A stretch of DNA of 64,000 bases, from contig NZ_CP030050.1 of assembly GCF_015291705.1 (NCBI RefSeq), positions 4,464,001 to 4,528,000 on the forward strand, in the 5' to 3' direction. The position numbers and the translations under genes were made by a program. Source of the DNA: Bradyrhizobium arachidis (GTDB lineage: Bacteria; Pseudomonadota; Alphaproteobacteria; Rhizobiales; Xanthobacteraceae). Below are positions 1-10,038 of the stretch, one piece after another (position 1 is the stretch's first letter; each line of letters begins with the position of its first letter). The notes beneath the pieces were generated by a model. It was not told the DNA's origin. It searched no databases and saw nothing but the letters and a program-made list of their open reading frames with translations.

Positions 1-437
1 TTGCCGGCGATCGAGGCGATGTTCACAATCCGCCCGTATTTCTGCTTGAGCATGACAGGCACGATCGCCTTGCTCACGATGAAGGGGCCGTCGAGGTTGA
101 TGCGCAGGACCTTGCGCCATTCCTCGAGATCAGTCTCCCAGACCGGCTTGTTTACGCCGGCGATGCCGGCATTGTTGACGAGGATGTCGATCTTGCCGAA
201 GGCTTTGAGCGTCGCGTCGCGGGCCTGCTCGACGGCCACGGGATCGGTGACGTCGACCTTGAAGACGCGGACGTTGTCGCCGATCTCTCTCGCGGTCTTC
301 TCGGCCAGCGCCGCGTCAAAATCCCAGATCGCGACCTTGGCACCGGAGGCGACGAAGCGCTCGGTGATGGCGCGGCCAAAGCCCTGCGCGCCGCCGGTGA
401 CGACGGCAACGCGGCCATTGAGATCGATCTTGTTCAT
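1..437 (-). CDS. SDR-family dehydrogenase, 3' end beyond the window
   Basis: NAD(P)-dependent short-chain dehydrogenase, about 145 residues visible from ATG at 437. The N-terminal cofactor motif TGGAQGFG (residues 14-21) and the NNAG motif in ILVNNAG are present. The reading frame leaves the window just after NIASIAG, so the catalytic Tyr-x-x-x-Lys is not seen. It follows the next SDR gene by 17 bp on the same strand and is the third gene of the leftward dehydratase-SDR-SDR operon. A role in oxidising a sugar or a sugar-acid intermediate is inferred from context; the substrate is unknown. Confidence 0.85.
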   Translation of the reverse strand, partial: MNKIDLNGRVAVVTGGAQGFGRAITERFVASGAKVAIWDFDAALAEKTAREIGDNVRVFKVDVTDPVAVEQARDATLKAFGKIDILVNNAGIAGVNKPVWETDLEEWRKVLRINLDGPFIVSKAIVPVMLKQKYGRIVNIASIAG

Positions 438-454
438 GCCGGGTGCCCCAGGTG

Positions 455-1186
455 TCAGAGCATGTAGCCGCCGTCGACGACGAGGTCGACGCCGGTGGTG
501 AAGGCGCTCTCGTCGCTGCCGAGATAGACCGCCATCGATGCGATCTCCTCGGCGGTGCCGAGCCGGCCCATCTTCTGGCGCGAGATGAACATTTCCTTGC
601 CCTGCGGTCCCTGCGCGGCGGCGCGGTCGAGCATCGAGGGGGTCTCGACGGTGCCGGGGCAGATCGAGTTGCAGCGGATGCCCTTGGTGATGAAGTCGAG
701 TGCGACCGCGCGCGACAGCAGCGACACCGCCGCCTTCGACGAGCTGTAGACGTAGCGGTTCGCCGGCGGCCGCAAGGCCGCGCAGGACGAGATGTTGACG
801 ATGCTGCCGCCGCCGCCCGCGATCATGTCGGGCAGGAAGGCCTTGATGGTCCGGTGCATCGACTTAACGTTGAGATCGAACGAGAAGTCAAAATCCTCCT
901 CCGAGCACTCCAGGATGGTGCCGTGGTGCACGAAGCCGGCCGCGTTGAGCAGGATGTCGATCTTGCCGATGCGTTTTGCAAAGGCGTTGACGTCGGCGGT
1001 GTTGCGGACGTCGAGCTTGGCGACCTCCGCGATGCCTTCCTTGGTCAAGCCAGCGATGCCGGCCTCGTTGATGTCGGTGGCGATGACGGTTGCGCCTTCA
1101 CGCGCGAAGGCGATCGCGCATGCGCGCCCGATGCCTGCTGCCGCAGCCGTGACGACGGCGCGCTTTCCCTTGAGGCGGTCTGCCAT
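455..1186 (-). CDS. SDR-family oxidoreductase of the BDH2 / 2-keto-3-deoxy-L-fuconate dehydrogenase type
   Basis: Complete 243-residue SDR. The glycine-rich NAD motif TAAAAGIG is at residues 13-20; NAAG, the catalytic Ser in NISS and the YSSSK motif (Tyr/Lys pair) are all present. The TAAAAGIGRA start resembles the DHRS6/BDH2 subfamily, which includes 2-keto-3-deoxy-L-fuconate dehydrogenases; that is resemblance by eye. A GGAG ribosome site precedes ATG at 1186. It lies downstream of the IlvD-type dehydratase, so oxidation of a 2-keto-3-deoxy sugar acid is a sensible inference. 3-Hydroxybutyrate dehydrogenase activity is the alternative. Confidence 0.87.
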   Translation of the reverse strand: MADRLKGKRAVVTAAAAGIGRACAIAFAREGATVIATDINEAGIAGLTKEGIAEVAKLDVRNTADVNAFAKRIGKIDILLNAAGFVHHGTILECSEEDFDFSFDLNVKSMHRTIKAFLPDMIAGGGGSIVNISSCAALRPPANRYVYSSSKAAVSLLSRAVALDFITKGIRCNSICPGTVETPSMLDRAAAQGPQGKEMFISRQKMGRLGTAEEIASMAVYLGSDESAFTTGVDLVVDGGYML

Positions 1187-1212
1187 TTTTTCTCTCCTCT
1201 GAATTTTCTGTC

Positions 1213-1337
1213 GTCATTCCGGGGCGCGCCTCTTGGCGCGAACTACGATGCGCACTTGCGCATCTGAGAATCCATCGGGCCGCAGCGTCGGTGGGTCAAT
1301 GGATTCCGGGTTCGCGACTTCGTCGCGCCTCGGAATG
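1213..1337. repeat. Dispersed palindromic repeat, family B
   Basis: Imperfect inverted repeat beginning gtcattccggggcgcgc and ending with the complementary ggaatgac. The same element recurs at 14611-14706 and 58288-58392. It fills the gap between the dehydratase and the SDR gene inside a likely operon, so it would be transcribed and could form a stem-loop in the mRNA. Confidence 0.75.
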
Positions 1338-1343
1338 ACAGTG

Positions 1344-3173
1344 TCAGTGATTATCCCGCGCCACGCCAAACGTGCCGGCGACGTTCTGATAGCGCGTGGC
1401 GAGCTCCATGCAGGCGCCGGTCGATTGCTGGCCGACGGTGTTGCGGTAGATCTCCTGCCACGGCGTCTGGTTCGGCGGATGCTTGAAGCCGCCATTGGCC
1501 TTGAGCTCGGCGTGGCGCTTCTTCAGCTCCTCATCCGAGATCAGAATGTTGGCGCTGCCCTTGTTGAGGTCGATGCGCACCTTGTCGCCGGTCTTGAGGA
1601 TCGCGAGGCCGCCATTGGCGGCGGCTTCCGGCGAGGCGTTCAGGATCGAGGGCGAGCCCGAGGTGCCGGACTGCCGGCCGTCGCCGATGCAGGGCAGGGA
1701 CAGGATGCCGCGTTTGATCAGCGCCGCCGGGGGCTGCATGTTCACGACCTCGGCGCCACCGGGGTAGCCGATCGGCCCGGTGCCGCGGATGAACAGCACG
1801 CAGTGCTCGTCGATGTCGAGCGAGGCATCGTCGATCCGCTCGTGATAATCCTCGGGACCCTCGAACACGATGGCGCGGCCCTCGAATGCGCTAGGGTCCT
1901 TCGGGTTGCTGAGATAGCGATCGCGGAATTCCTTTGATATGACCGAGGTCTTCATGATCGCGGAATCGAACAGATTGCCCTTCAGCACCAGGAAGCCGGC
2001 GTCCTTCACCAGCGGCTTGTCGTAGGCCCAGATCACGTCGTTGTCGGGCTTGGGCGCATCCTTGCAGTTCTCGCCGATGCCGCGGCCGTTCACGGTGATC
2101 GCGTCCTCGTGGATGCGCTTGTGCTTCATCAATTCGCGCACCACGGCCGGCACGCCGCCGGCGCGGTGGAATTCCTCGCCGAGATAGAAGCCGGCCGGCT
2201 GCATGTTGACCAGCAGCGGCACGTCGTGACCGTGCTTCTGCCAGTCGTCGATCGACAGCTCGACGCCGATGTGGCGGGCCAGGGCATTGATGTGGATCGG
2301 CGCATTGGTCGAGCCGCCGATCGCCGAATTGATCACGATGCAGTTCTCGAACGCCTTGCGGGTCAGGATGTCCGAGGGCTTCAGGTCTTCCCAGACCATC
2401 TCGACGATGCGCTTGCCGGTTTCATAGGCGATCTGGCCGCGCTCGCGATAGGGGGCGGGGATCGCCGCGCAGCCCGGTAGCGAGAAGCCGAGTGCTTCGG
2501 CGAGGCCGTTCATGGTCGAGGCGGTGCCCATGGTGTTGCAGTGGCCGACCGACGGCGCCGAGGACGCCACGATCTCCATGAACTCTTCATAGTCGATCTC
2601 GCCGGCGGCAAGCCGCTCGCGCGATTTCCAGACGATGGTGCCGGAACCGGTGCGCTCGCCGGCGTGCCAGCCGTTCAGCATCGGGCCGCCCGACAGCACG
2701 ATGGCGGGCAGGTTCACGGTCGCCGCGGCCATCATGCAGGCCGGCGTGGTCTTGTCGCAGCCGGTGGTCAGCACCACGCCATCGAGCGGATAGCCGTAGA
2801 GGATCTCGACGAGGCCAAGATAGGCGAGGTTGCGGTCGAGCGCCGCGGTCGGGCGCTTGCCGGTCTCCTGAATGGGGTGGGTCGGGAATTCCATCGCGAT
2901 GCCGCCGGCCTCGCGGATGCCTTCACGGACGCGGTGCGCCAGCTCGATGTGGTGGCGGTTGCAGGGGGAGAGGTCGTTGCCGGTCTGGGCGATGCCGATG
3001 ATCGGCTTGCCGGACTGCAGCTCGGCGCGGGTGAGGCCGTAGTTCAAGTAGCGCTCCATGTAGAGCGCGGTCATGCCTGGATTATGCGGGTTGTTGAACC
3101 ATTCCTGCGAGCGGAGGTGGCGGCGGGTGCCGTTACCGGCGCCTGCATGCCCATTGGTTGGCTTTTTTGTCAT
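1344..3173 (-). CDS. IlvD/Edd-family sugar-acid dehydratase (arabonate/xylonate dehydratase type)
   Basis: Dehydrates an aldonic acid to a 2-keto-3-deoxy acid using an Fe-S cluster and Mg2+. From ATG at 3173 (GGAG 5 bp upstream; an ATG at 3188 is less well placed) the protein has 609 residues, typical for the pentonate dehydratase branch. Candidate cluster cysteines are C71 (SPCN), C139 (TGCDKTTPA, with K141 as the usual carbamylated lysine) and C212 (GHCN). Their spacing of 68 and 73 residues equals that of C59/C127/C200 in Rhizobium L-arabinonate dehydratase, as I recall it. The C-terminal SGTSG motif carries the expected catalytic Ser. It is the first gene of the leftward operon behind a LacI-type operator. 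The exact substrate cannot be read from sequence. Confidence 0.9.
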   Translation of the reverse strand: MTKKPTNGHAGAGNGTRRHLRSQEWFNNPHNPGMTALYMERYLNYGLTRAELQSGKPIIGIAQTGNDLSPCNRHHIELAHRVREGIREAGGIAMEFPTHPIQETGKRPTAALDRNLAYLGLVEILYGYPLDGVVLTTGCDKTTPACMMAAATVNLPAIVLSGGPMLNGWHAGERTGSGTIVWKSRERLAAGEIDYEEFMEIVASSAPSVGHCNTMGTASTMNGLAEALGFSLPGCAAIPAPYRERGQIAYETGKRIVEMVWEDLKPSDILTRKAFENCIVINSAIGGSTNAPIHINALARHIGVELSIDDWQKHGHDVPLLVNMQPAGFYLGEEFHRAGGVPAVVRELMKHKRIHEDAITVNGRGIGENCKDAPKPDNDVIWAYDKPLVKDAGFLVLKGNLFDSAIMKTSVISKEFRDRYLSNPKDPSAFEGRAIVFEGPEDYHERIDDASLDIDEHCVLFIRGTGPIGYPGGAEVVNMQPPAALIKRGILSLPCIGDGRQSGTSGSPSILNASPEAAANGGLAILKTGDKVRIDLNKGSANILISDEELKKRHAELKANGGFKHPPNQTPWQEIYRNTVGQQSTGACMELATRYQNVAGTFGVARDNH

Positions 3174-3292
3174 TGGTTTCTCCTGCAATGCAAACGCACT
3201 GGCGTCCGTTTTGTGGTGTCGGCTTGTGCGATGCCCAACGGTGTGAGCGATGGTGGGCCTGCCCGTTGGCGGGTCGTTTCCTCACAAGTCCG

Positions 3293-3324
3293 ATACTAGT
3301 CATGGCTGCTTGGTAACGCTACCA
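3293..3324 (-). promoter_or_regulatory. Putative LacI-family operator and promoter for the dehydratase operon
   Basis: TGGTAACGCTACCA at 3311-3324 is a near-perfect 14-bp palindrome with a central CG, the usual shape of a LacI-family operator. It matches the site at 4439-4452 on the other side of the regulator gene. On the minus strand a possible -10 box TAGTAT lies at 3298-3293. The operator lies inside the last codons of the regulator gene, about 140 bp upstream of the dehydratase start. Binding is inference. Confidence 0.6.
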
Positions 3325-4396
3325 TTTTGTTCGCCGCGCCCCCGCCAGATGTGGCTGGCCGATTGTCCGAACGCCGCGCCGACGAGCTTTGCCGCTCGAT
3401 CACCTTGAAGCCGAGATCGAGCACCGGCTGCTCCGGCCGCCGCCCGTCGATCGCGTCGATCAGCATGGTGGCGGCGGTCCTGCCCATCTCGTAGCGGTTG
3501 GTGCGCACGCTGGTGAGCGTAGGGACGGCGGAGGCCATGAATTCGAGGTCGTTGAAGCCGACGATCGCGATCTGCTCGGGCACCGCGATCTCCCTTCGCC
3601 GGCATTCGAACAGCACGCCGAGTGCGAGGTCGTCATTGGCGCAGAACACCGCGTCGAGGCCGGGCTCTCGCGCCAGGAGATCGGTGAACAGGGCGCCGCC
3701 GAGCGTCACCGAGGTCGGTGTCGCCGTGGTGACGACGAGGCGCTGCTCGAACAGGCCGGCATCCTTCATGGCCGAGACATATCCGTCCAGCCGCCGCTGC
3801 ACCCTGGGATCCATGCGCGCGCCGACGAAGCCGATCTTGCGGTGGCCTTGCGCGAACAGGTGCGCGATCGCCGCGCGGGCTGCATCGTAGTGCGAAAAGC
3901 CGATCATCATGTCGACCGGATTGGGCCCGATCTCCATGATCTGCACGATCGGGCAGTCGGCCGCCTCCAGCATCGCGCGCGATTCCGCAGTCTGGTCGAT
4001 GCCGGTCACGATCAGCCCGGCCGGCTTCTGCGCCAGAAACAGGCGCAGCAGCTTCTCCTCCTGGAGGATGCTGTAGCGCGTGTTGGACAACTGGATCGAG
4101 TAGCGGCTGCCCTCGGAGGCGTCATAGATGCCGCGCAGCACGTCCGAGAACACGTTGTTGGTGAGCGATGGGATCAGGACGCCGATCACTTCGGTGCGCT
4201 GCGAGGCGAGCGCCCGTGCCGCCAGGTTCGGCACGTAGCCGAGCTCCTTGGCCGCGCTCTCGACCCGCGTCCGCTTGGCGATCGACAGCGCCTCCGGATT
4301 ACGGAAGAAGCGGGACGCGGTGATCGGGCTGACGCCGGCAAGCTCGGCGACTTCGGCCAGCCGGATTTTGCCTGACTTGGTGCGTTTTCGACCCAT
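3296..4396 (-). CDS. LacI-family transcriptional regulator, GntR-like
   Basis: 366-residue repressor. The N-terminal LacI helix-turn-helix (about residues 11-35) reads LAEVAELAGVSPITASRFFR, followed by a hinge-type ALASQRTEVIGVLIPS and a periplasmic-binding-protein-like effector domain. The ITASRFFRNPEA and LIPSLTNNVF stretches resemble gluconate repressors of the GntR branch. The gene lies between the leftward dehydratase operon and the rightward ABC-transporter operon, with a matching palindrome upstream of each. It probably represses both and is released by a sugar acid or its breakdown product. The C-terminus is Ser/Ala/Gly-rich and contains the leftward operator in its coding sequence. 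Confidence 0.9.
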   Translation of the reverse strand: MGRKRTKSGKIRLAEVAELAGVSPITASRFFRNPEALSIAKRTRVESAAKELGYVPNLAARALASQRTEVIGVLIPSLTNNVFSDVLRGIYDASEGSRYSIQLSNTRYSILQEEKLLRLFLAQKPAGLIVTGIDQTAESRAMLEAADCPIVQIMEIGPNPVDMMIGFSHYDAARAAIAHLFAQGHRKIGFVGARMDPRVQRRLDGYVSAMKDAGLFEQRLVVTTATPTSVTLGGALFTDLLAREPGLDAVFCANDDLALGVLFECRRREIAVPEQIAIVGFNDLEFMASAVPTLTSVRTNRYEMGRTAATMLIDAIDGRRPEQPVLDLGFKVIERQSSSARRSDNRPATSGGGAANKMVALPSSHD

Positions 4397-4437
4397 TTGC
4401 TGCTCTTAGCATAGCCAATGTCGAAACCAAAGGATCG

Positions 4438-4466
4438 TTGACAGCGCTACCAGCAACGACTAACCA
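4438..4466 (+). promoter_or_regulatory. Putative promoter with overlapping LacI-family operator for the ABC operon
   Basis: A perfect -35 box TTGACA at 4438-4443 is followed after 17 bp by a weak -10 candidate TAACCA at 4461-4466. The palindrome TGACAGCGCTACCA (4439-4452) overlaps the -35 box, as expected for repression by occlusion. It shares its half-site and core with the palindrome at 3311-3324. The transporter ATPase starts at 4599. Confidence 0.6.
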
Positions 4467-4598
4467 AAGACAAATTGCCAAAACCGCACAAACTGCCGAC
4501 AATATAGCCTGCTAAGTTCGGGCTTCGGGTTGGCGAAGTCTGAAAAACAAGACGGTCGCGGCGCTAGAGGCGTCGTGGACTTTCGAGGAGGGAGCTAG

Positions 4599-5666
<1,068 letters not shown>

Positions 5667-5720
5667 AAGACTAAGACAACAAAGACTAAGACAACAAAAA
5701 AGAATCACAGGGAGGACGAC

Positions 5721-7040
5721 ATGCAAGACTTTACCCGCCGGACTCTGCTTCAAGGCGGAACGGCTCTGGCCGCGACCGGCATGCTGACCGGTCCGGCACT
5801 GTTCGACTTCGCCAAGGCCTGGGCGCAGAGCGCGCCCTGGAAGGCGGAGCCGGGCGCCAAGCTGACCGTGATGCGGTGGAAGCGCTTCGTGCCGGCGGAA
5901 GACGATGCGTTCAACGCGATGGTGGCGGCGTTCAAGACCGCGACCGGCACCGAGATGAACGTGTTCAGCGAGTCCTTCGAGGACGTGCAGCCGAAGGCTT
6001 CGGTTGCGGCCAATACCGGCTCGGGCCTCGATCTCGCCTGGGGTCTGCACACGCTGCCGCAGCTGTTCCCCACCAAAGTGCTGAAGATGAACGACGTCGC
6101 CGATTATCTCGGCAAGAAATATGGCGGCTGGACCGATGCGGCCGCCAAGACCTGCAAGCTCGGCGACGACTGGCTCGGCATTCCCGTCGCGACCAACGGC
6201 GGTTACATGACCTACCGCAAGTCGGCGCTCGACAAGGCCGGCTTCAAGGAATTCCCGAAGGACTTCCCGGGCTTCCTCGAGATGTGCAAGGCCCTCAAGG
6301 CCAACAACACGCCTGCCGGCTTCGCGCTCGGTCACGCCTCGGGCGACGGCAATTCCTGGCTGCACTGGGTGCTGTGGGGCCACGGGGCCTACACGGTCGA
6401 CCAGAACGACAAGATCATCATCAATTCGCCGGAAACGGCGAAGGCGCTGGAATATTGCAAGGCGCTCTACGACAGCTTCATCCCGGGCACCCCGTCCTGG
6501 AACGACTCCTCCAACAATAAGGCGTACCTCGCCGGCGAGCTCTATTGCACGGCGAACGGCATCTCGATCTACGTGGCCGCCAAGACCGATGCGTCCAAGA
6601 AGGAGCTTGCCGAGGACACCTATCACGCGCTCTGGCCCGTCGGCCCGGTCGGCAAGCCCACCGAGCTGCAGCTTGCGCTGCCGATCCTCGCCTTCAACTT
6701 CACCAAATATCCGAACGCGGCGAAGGCCTTCGTTGCCTTCATGCTGGAGAAGGAGAACTACGAGAAGTGGCTGGACGGCGCACAGGGCTATCTCACGCAG
6801 ACCCTGAACGCCTACGAGTCGGCGCCGATCTGGACCGCGGATCCGAAGAACTACGTGTTCTCGCAGGCCTCCAAGCGCACGCTGCCGGCGTCCGGCATCG
6901 GCACGGTCGGTGAGAAGGCGGCGACCGCGATCGCCGACTTCATCGTCGTCGACATGTTCGCCAACTACTGCACCGGCGCCAAGGATACCAAGGGTGCGAT
7001 GGCGGAAGCCGAGCGCCAGCTGAAGCGCATCTATCGCTGA
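5721..7040 (+). CDS. ABC transporter sugar-binding protein with Tat-type signal
   Basis: 439-residue extracellular solute-binding protein of the CUT1 family (SBP_bac_1 fold). The N-terminus contains a twin-arginine signal TRRTLLQGG followed by a hydrophobic stretch and a probable cleavage site after AWAQ (about residue 36). An AGGGAGG ribosome site lies just before ATG. It lies between the ATPase gene and the two permease genes and should deliver the substrate to them. Tat export suggests folding before secretion. The ligand is unknown; a mono- or disaccharide or sugar acid is inferred from the downstream enzymes. Confidence 0.93.
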   Translation: MQDFTRRTLLQGGTALAATGMLTGPALFDFAKAWAQSAPWKAEPGAKLTVMRWKRFVPAEDDAFNAMVAAFKTATGTEMNVFSESFEDVQPKASVAANTGSGLDLAWGLHTLPQLFPTKVLKMNDVADYLGKKYGGWTDAAAKTCKLGDDWLGIPVATNGGYMTYRKSALDKAGFKEFPKDFPGFLEMCKALKANNTPAGFALGHASGDGNSWLHWVLWGHGAYTVDQNDKIIINSPETAKALEYCKALYDSFIPGTPSWNDSSNNKAYLAGELYCTANGISIYVAAKTDASKKELAEDTYHALWPVGPVGKPTELQLALPILAFNFTKYPNAAKAFVAFMLEKENYEKWLDGAQGYLTQTLNAYESAPIWTADPKNYVFSQASKRTLPASGIGTVGEKAATAIADFIVVDMFANYCTGAKDTKGAMAEAERQLKRIYR

Positions 7041-7105
7041 CGGTCACGGGGCGGGCGGCCATCCCGGCCGCCCGCTCGTCAACATTTCGATCAGGGATAT
7101 CGGGC

Positions 7106-8059
7106 ATGGCTGATGTCGCAATTCCCCGGGCCAAGCCTCAGATGAGCGAGGACAGCGCCTGGACCCAGCTCAAACACAATCGCAACTGGCTCGGCTTCTG
7201 GTTCATGGTGCCGGCCATGGCGTTCCTGATCTTCTTCCTGGCCTATCCGCTGGGGCTCGGCATCTGGCTGTCCTTCACGGACACCCGCATCGGCAGGGTG
7301 GGGCACTTCATCGCGACGGAGAACTATGAGTGGCTGTGGGATGATTCCATCTTCTGGCTGTCGGTGTTCAACACGCTGCTCTACACCTTCGTCGCCAGCG
7401 CCCTCAAATTCGCGATCGGGCTTTATCTCGCGCTGCTGCTGAACGAGAACATGCCGTTCAAGGCGATGTTGCGCGCGATGGTCCTGATCCCCTTCATCGT
7501 GCCGACGGTGCTGTCGGCGCTCGCCTTCTGGTGGATCTTCGACTCGCAATTCTCGATCATCTCCTGGTCGCTGAAGCACCTCGGCTTGATCAACCAGAAC
7601 ATCAACTTCCTTGGTGACACGACCTGGGCGCGCATTTGCGTGATCTTCGCCAATATCTGGCGCGGCGTGCCCTTCGTGGCGATCACGCTGCTTGCAGGCC
7701 TGCAGACAGTGTCGCCGTCGCTCTATGAAGCAGCAACGCTCGACGGCGCCACGCGCTGGCAGAATTTCCGGTACATCACCTATCCGCTGCTGACGCCGAT
7801 CATCGCTGTCGTGATGACCTTCTCGGTGTTGTTCACCTTCACCGACTTCCAGCTGATCTGGGCCATGACCCGCGGCGGCCCGGTCAACGCCACCCATCTG
7901 ATGGCGACCCTGTCGTACCAGCGCGCGATCATCGCCGGGCAGCTGGGCGAGGGCGCCGCGATCTCCAGTGCGATGATCCCGTTCCTGCTTGCCGCGATCA
8001 TGGTGTCCTGGTTCGGGTTGCAGCGCCGGAAATGGCAGCAGGGAGAGAGCAATGACTGA
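7106..8059 (+). CDS. Sugar ABC transporter permease, MalF/UgpA type
   Basis: 317-residue inner-membrane permease with six predicted hydrophobic segments. The EAA loop that docks on the ATPase is visible as YEAATLDGATRWQNFRYITYPLL. Its first membrane segment begins after a hydrophilic N-terminus of about 25 residues. The gene overlaps the next permease gene by 8 bp, indicating coupled translation and a heterodimeric channel. Confidence 0.94.
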   Translation: MADVAIPRAKPQMSEDSAWTQLKHNRNWLGFWFMVPAMAFLIFFLAYPLGLGIWLSFTDTRIGRVGHFIATENYEWLWDDSIFWLSVFNTLLYTFVASALKFAIGLYLALLLNENMPFKAMLRAMVLIPFIVPTVLSALAFWWIFDSQFSIISWSLKHLGLINQNINFLGDTTWARICVIFANIWRGVPFVAITLLAGLQTVSPSLYEAATLDGATRWQNFRYITYPLLTPIIAVVMTFSVLFTFTDFQLIWAMTRGGPVNATHLMATLSYQRAIIAGQLGEGAAISSAMIPFLLAAIMVSWFGLQRRKWQQGESND

Positions 8060-8978
8060 CCTGCCTACCAGATCCATCGATCTCAAGAATGTGCTGTCGG
8101 GCTCGGCGCCTACGGCCGACCACAGCGAAGGCATGAGCTACCTGCAGTCGGTGCCCCGCCGGATCGTGACGCTCTATCTGCCGCTCGCGATCATCGTCAT
8201 CGTCCTGCTGTTCCCGTTCTACTGGATGGCGCTGACGTCGGTGAAACCCGACGATCAACTGCTTGATCTCGACAGGTACAATCCGTTCTGGACCTGGAAT
8301 CCGACGTTCAAGCACTTCCACAAGTTGCTGTTCGAGAGCTACTACCCGCACTGGCTCTGGAACACGATGTACGTTGCCGTCTGTGCGACGGTGCTTTCGA
8401 TCATCGCATCTGTACTCGCGGCCTACGCCATTGTGCGCTTGCGCTACAAGGGTGCCAATCTCGTCGGCGGGCTGATCTTCCTCGCCTATCTGGTGCCGCC
8501 GTCGATCCTTTTCATTCCGCTCGCCACCGTCGTGTTCCAGTACGGCCTGTTCGATTCGCCGCTGGCGCTGATCCTGACCTATCCGACCATCCTGATCCCG
8601 TTCTCGACCTGGCTGTTGATGGGCTATTTCAAGACCATCCCGTTCGAGCTCGAGGAATGCGCGCTGATCGACGGGGCGAGCCGCTGGCAGATCCTGATCA
8701 AGATCGTGCTGCCGCTCGCGATCCCCGGCCTGATCTCGGCCTTCATCTTCTGCTTCACGCTGTGCTGGAACGAGTTCATCTACGCGTTGACCTTCCTGCA
8801 ATCGACCAGCAACAAGACGGTGCCGGTCGCGATCGTCAACGAGTTCGTGGACGGCGACATCTATCGCTGGGGGTCGCTGATGGCGGGAGCGCTGGCCGGC
8901 TCGCTGCCGCTCGTCATCCTTTACGCCTTCTTCGTGGAGCATTATGTCTCGGCGATGACCGGCGCCGTGAAGGAATGA
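8052..8978 (+). CDS. Sugar ABC transporter permease, MalG/UgpE type
   Basis: 308-residue second permease. The start at 8052 is chosen because GGGAGAG lies just upstream and the gene then overlaps the previous stop by 8 bp. The EAA motif appears as EECALIDGASRWQILIKIVLPLA, followed by the last membrane segments. A fairly long hydrophilic N-terminus (about 35 residues) precedes the first membrane helix. Together with the ATPase and binding protein it completes one importer. Confidence 0.94.
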   Translation: MTDLPTRSIDLKNVLSGSAPTADHSEGMSYLQSVPRRIVTLYLPLAIIVIVLLFPFYWMALTSVKPDDQLLDLDRYNPFWTWNPTFKHFHKLLFESYYPHWLWNTMYVAVCATVLSIIASVLAAYAIVRLRYKGANLVGGLIFLAYLVPPSILFIPLATVVFQYGLFDSPLALILTYPTILIPFSTWLLMGYFKTIPFELEECALIDGASRWQILIKIVLPLAIPGLISAFIFCFTLCWNEFIYALTFLQSTSNKTVPVAIVNEFVDGDIYRWGSLMAGALAGSLPLVILYAFFVEHYVSAMTGAVKE

Positions 8979-9043
8979 CCAGCGGGGCCGTCATGAGAGC
9001 GCGTCTAGCCTGACGCGCTCCGGCAATAAGAAGGAGTAGGCTC

Positions 9044-10030
9044 TTGCACATTCTGGTTCTGGGCGCCGCCGGCATGGTCGGCCGTAAATTGTGTGAACGG
9101 CTGCTGCGCGACGGCCGGCTCGGCAAGAGCGACATCACCAAATTGACCATGCATGACGTGGTCGAGCCGAAGAAGCCGGAGAAGGCCGGCTTCCCCGTCG
9201 AGACCGTCTCGGGCGATTTCGCCGTCCCCGGCGCGGCCGAGAAGCTGATCGCCGGCCGGCCGGACGTGATCTTCCATCTCGCCGCGATCGTCTCGGGCGA
9301 GGCCGAGCTCGATTTCGACAAGGGCTACCGCATCAATCTCGACGGCACGCGGATGCTGCTCGACGCCATTCGCTTGGTTGGCGGCGGCTACAAGCCGCGC
9401 GTGGTGTTCACGTCCTCGATCGCGGTGTTCGGCGCCCCGTTCCCGGACGCCATCGGTGACGAGTTCTTCCACACCCCGCTGCTCAGCTACGGCACCCAGA
9501 AGGCGATCGGAGAATTGCTCCTTGCCGACTATTCGCGCCGCGGTTTCCTCGACGGCATCGGCATCCGCCTGCCGACCATCTGCATCCGGCCCGGCCTGCC
9601 CAACAAGGCGGCATCGGGCTTCTTCTCCAACATCCTGCGCGAGCCGCTCGCCGGCAAGGAGGCGATCCTTCCGGTGTCCGAGGACGTCCGCCACTGGCAC
9701 GCCACGCCGCGCTCCGCCGTCGGCTTCCTGCTTCATGCCGGCACCATGGATCTCGCCAAGGTCGGCCCGCGCCGCAACCTGACCATGCCCGGCTTCTCGG
9801 CCACGGTCGGCGAGCAGATCGCGGCGCTGAGGCGCGTCGCCGGCGACAAGGTCGCCGCGCGCATCAAGCACGAGCTTGATCCGTTCATCGTCGGTATCGT
9901 CGGCGGCTGGCCGCGCAACTTCGAGGCCAAGCGTGCGCGCGAGCTCGGTTTCACCACCGAGGAAAAGTCCTTCGACGACATCATCCGCATTCACATCGAA
10001 GACGAGCTCGGCGGCAATTTCGTCGCCTGA
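9044..10030 (+). CDS. NAD-dependent epimerase/dehydratase, D-erythronate dehydrogenase (DenD) like
   Basis: 328-residue extended SDR. NAD motif GAAGMVG at 7-13 and the catalytic Tyr149-x-x-x-Lys153 (SYGTQK) are intact. The start is TTG at 9044 with a strong AAGGAG site 7 bp upstream; no ATG fits better. Overall sequence resembles DenD, which oxidises D-erythronate at C2 to 2-keto-D-erythronate; this is by recognition, not alignment. It follows the transporter by 65 bp and precedes the KDG-type kinase by 8 bp, so it belongs to the same sugar-acid operon. A sugar or sugar-acid oxidation other than erythronate is possible. Confidence 0.85.
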   Translation: MHILVLGAAGMVGRKLCERLLRDGRLGKSDITKLTMHDVVEPKKPEKAGFPVETVSGDFAVPGAAEKLIAGRPDVIFHLAAIVSGEAELDFDKGYRINLDGTRMLLDAIRLVGGGYKPRVVFTSSIAVFGAPFPDAIGDEFFHTPLLSYGTQKAIGELLLADYSRRGFLDGIGIRLPTICIRPGLPNKAASGFFSNILREPLAGKEAILPVSEDVRHWHATPRSAVGFLLHAGTMDLAKVGPRRNLTMPGFSATVGEQIAALRRVAGDKVAARIKHELDPFIVGIVGGWPRNFEAKRARELGFTTEEKSFDDIIRIHIEDELGGNFVA

Positions 10031-10038
10031 TCTAACCG

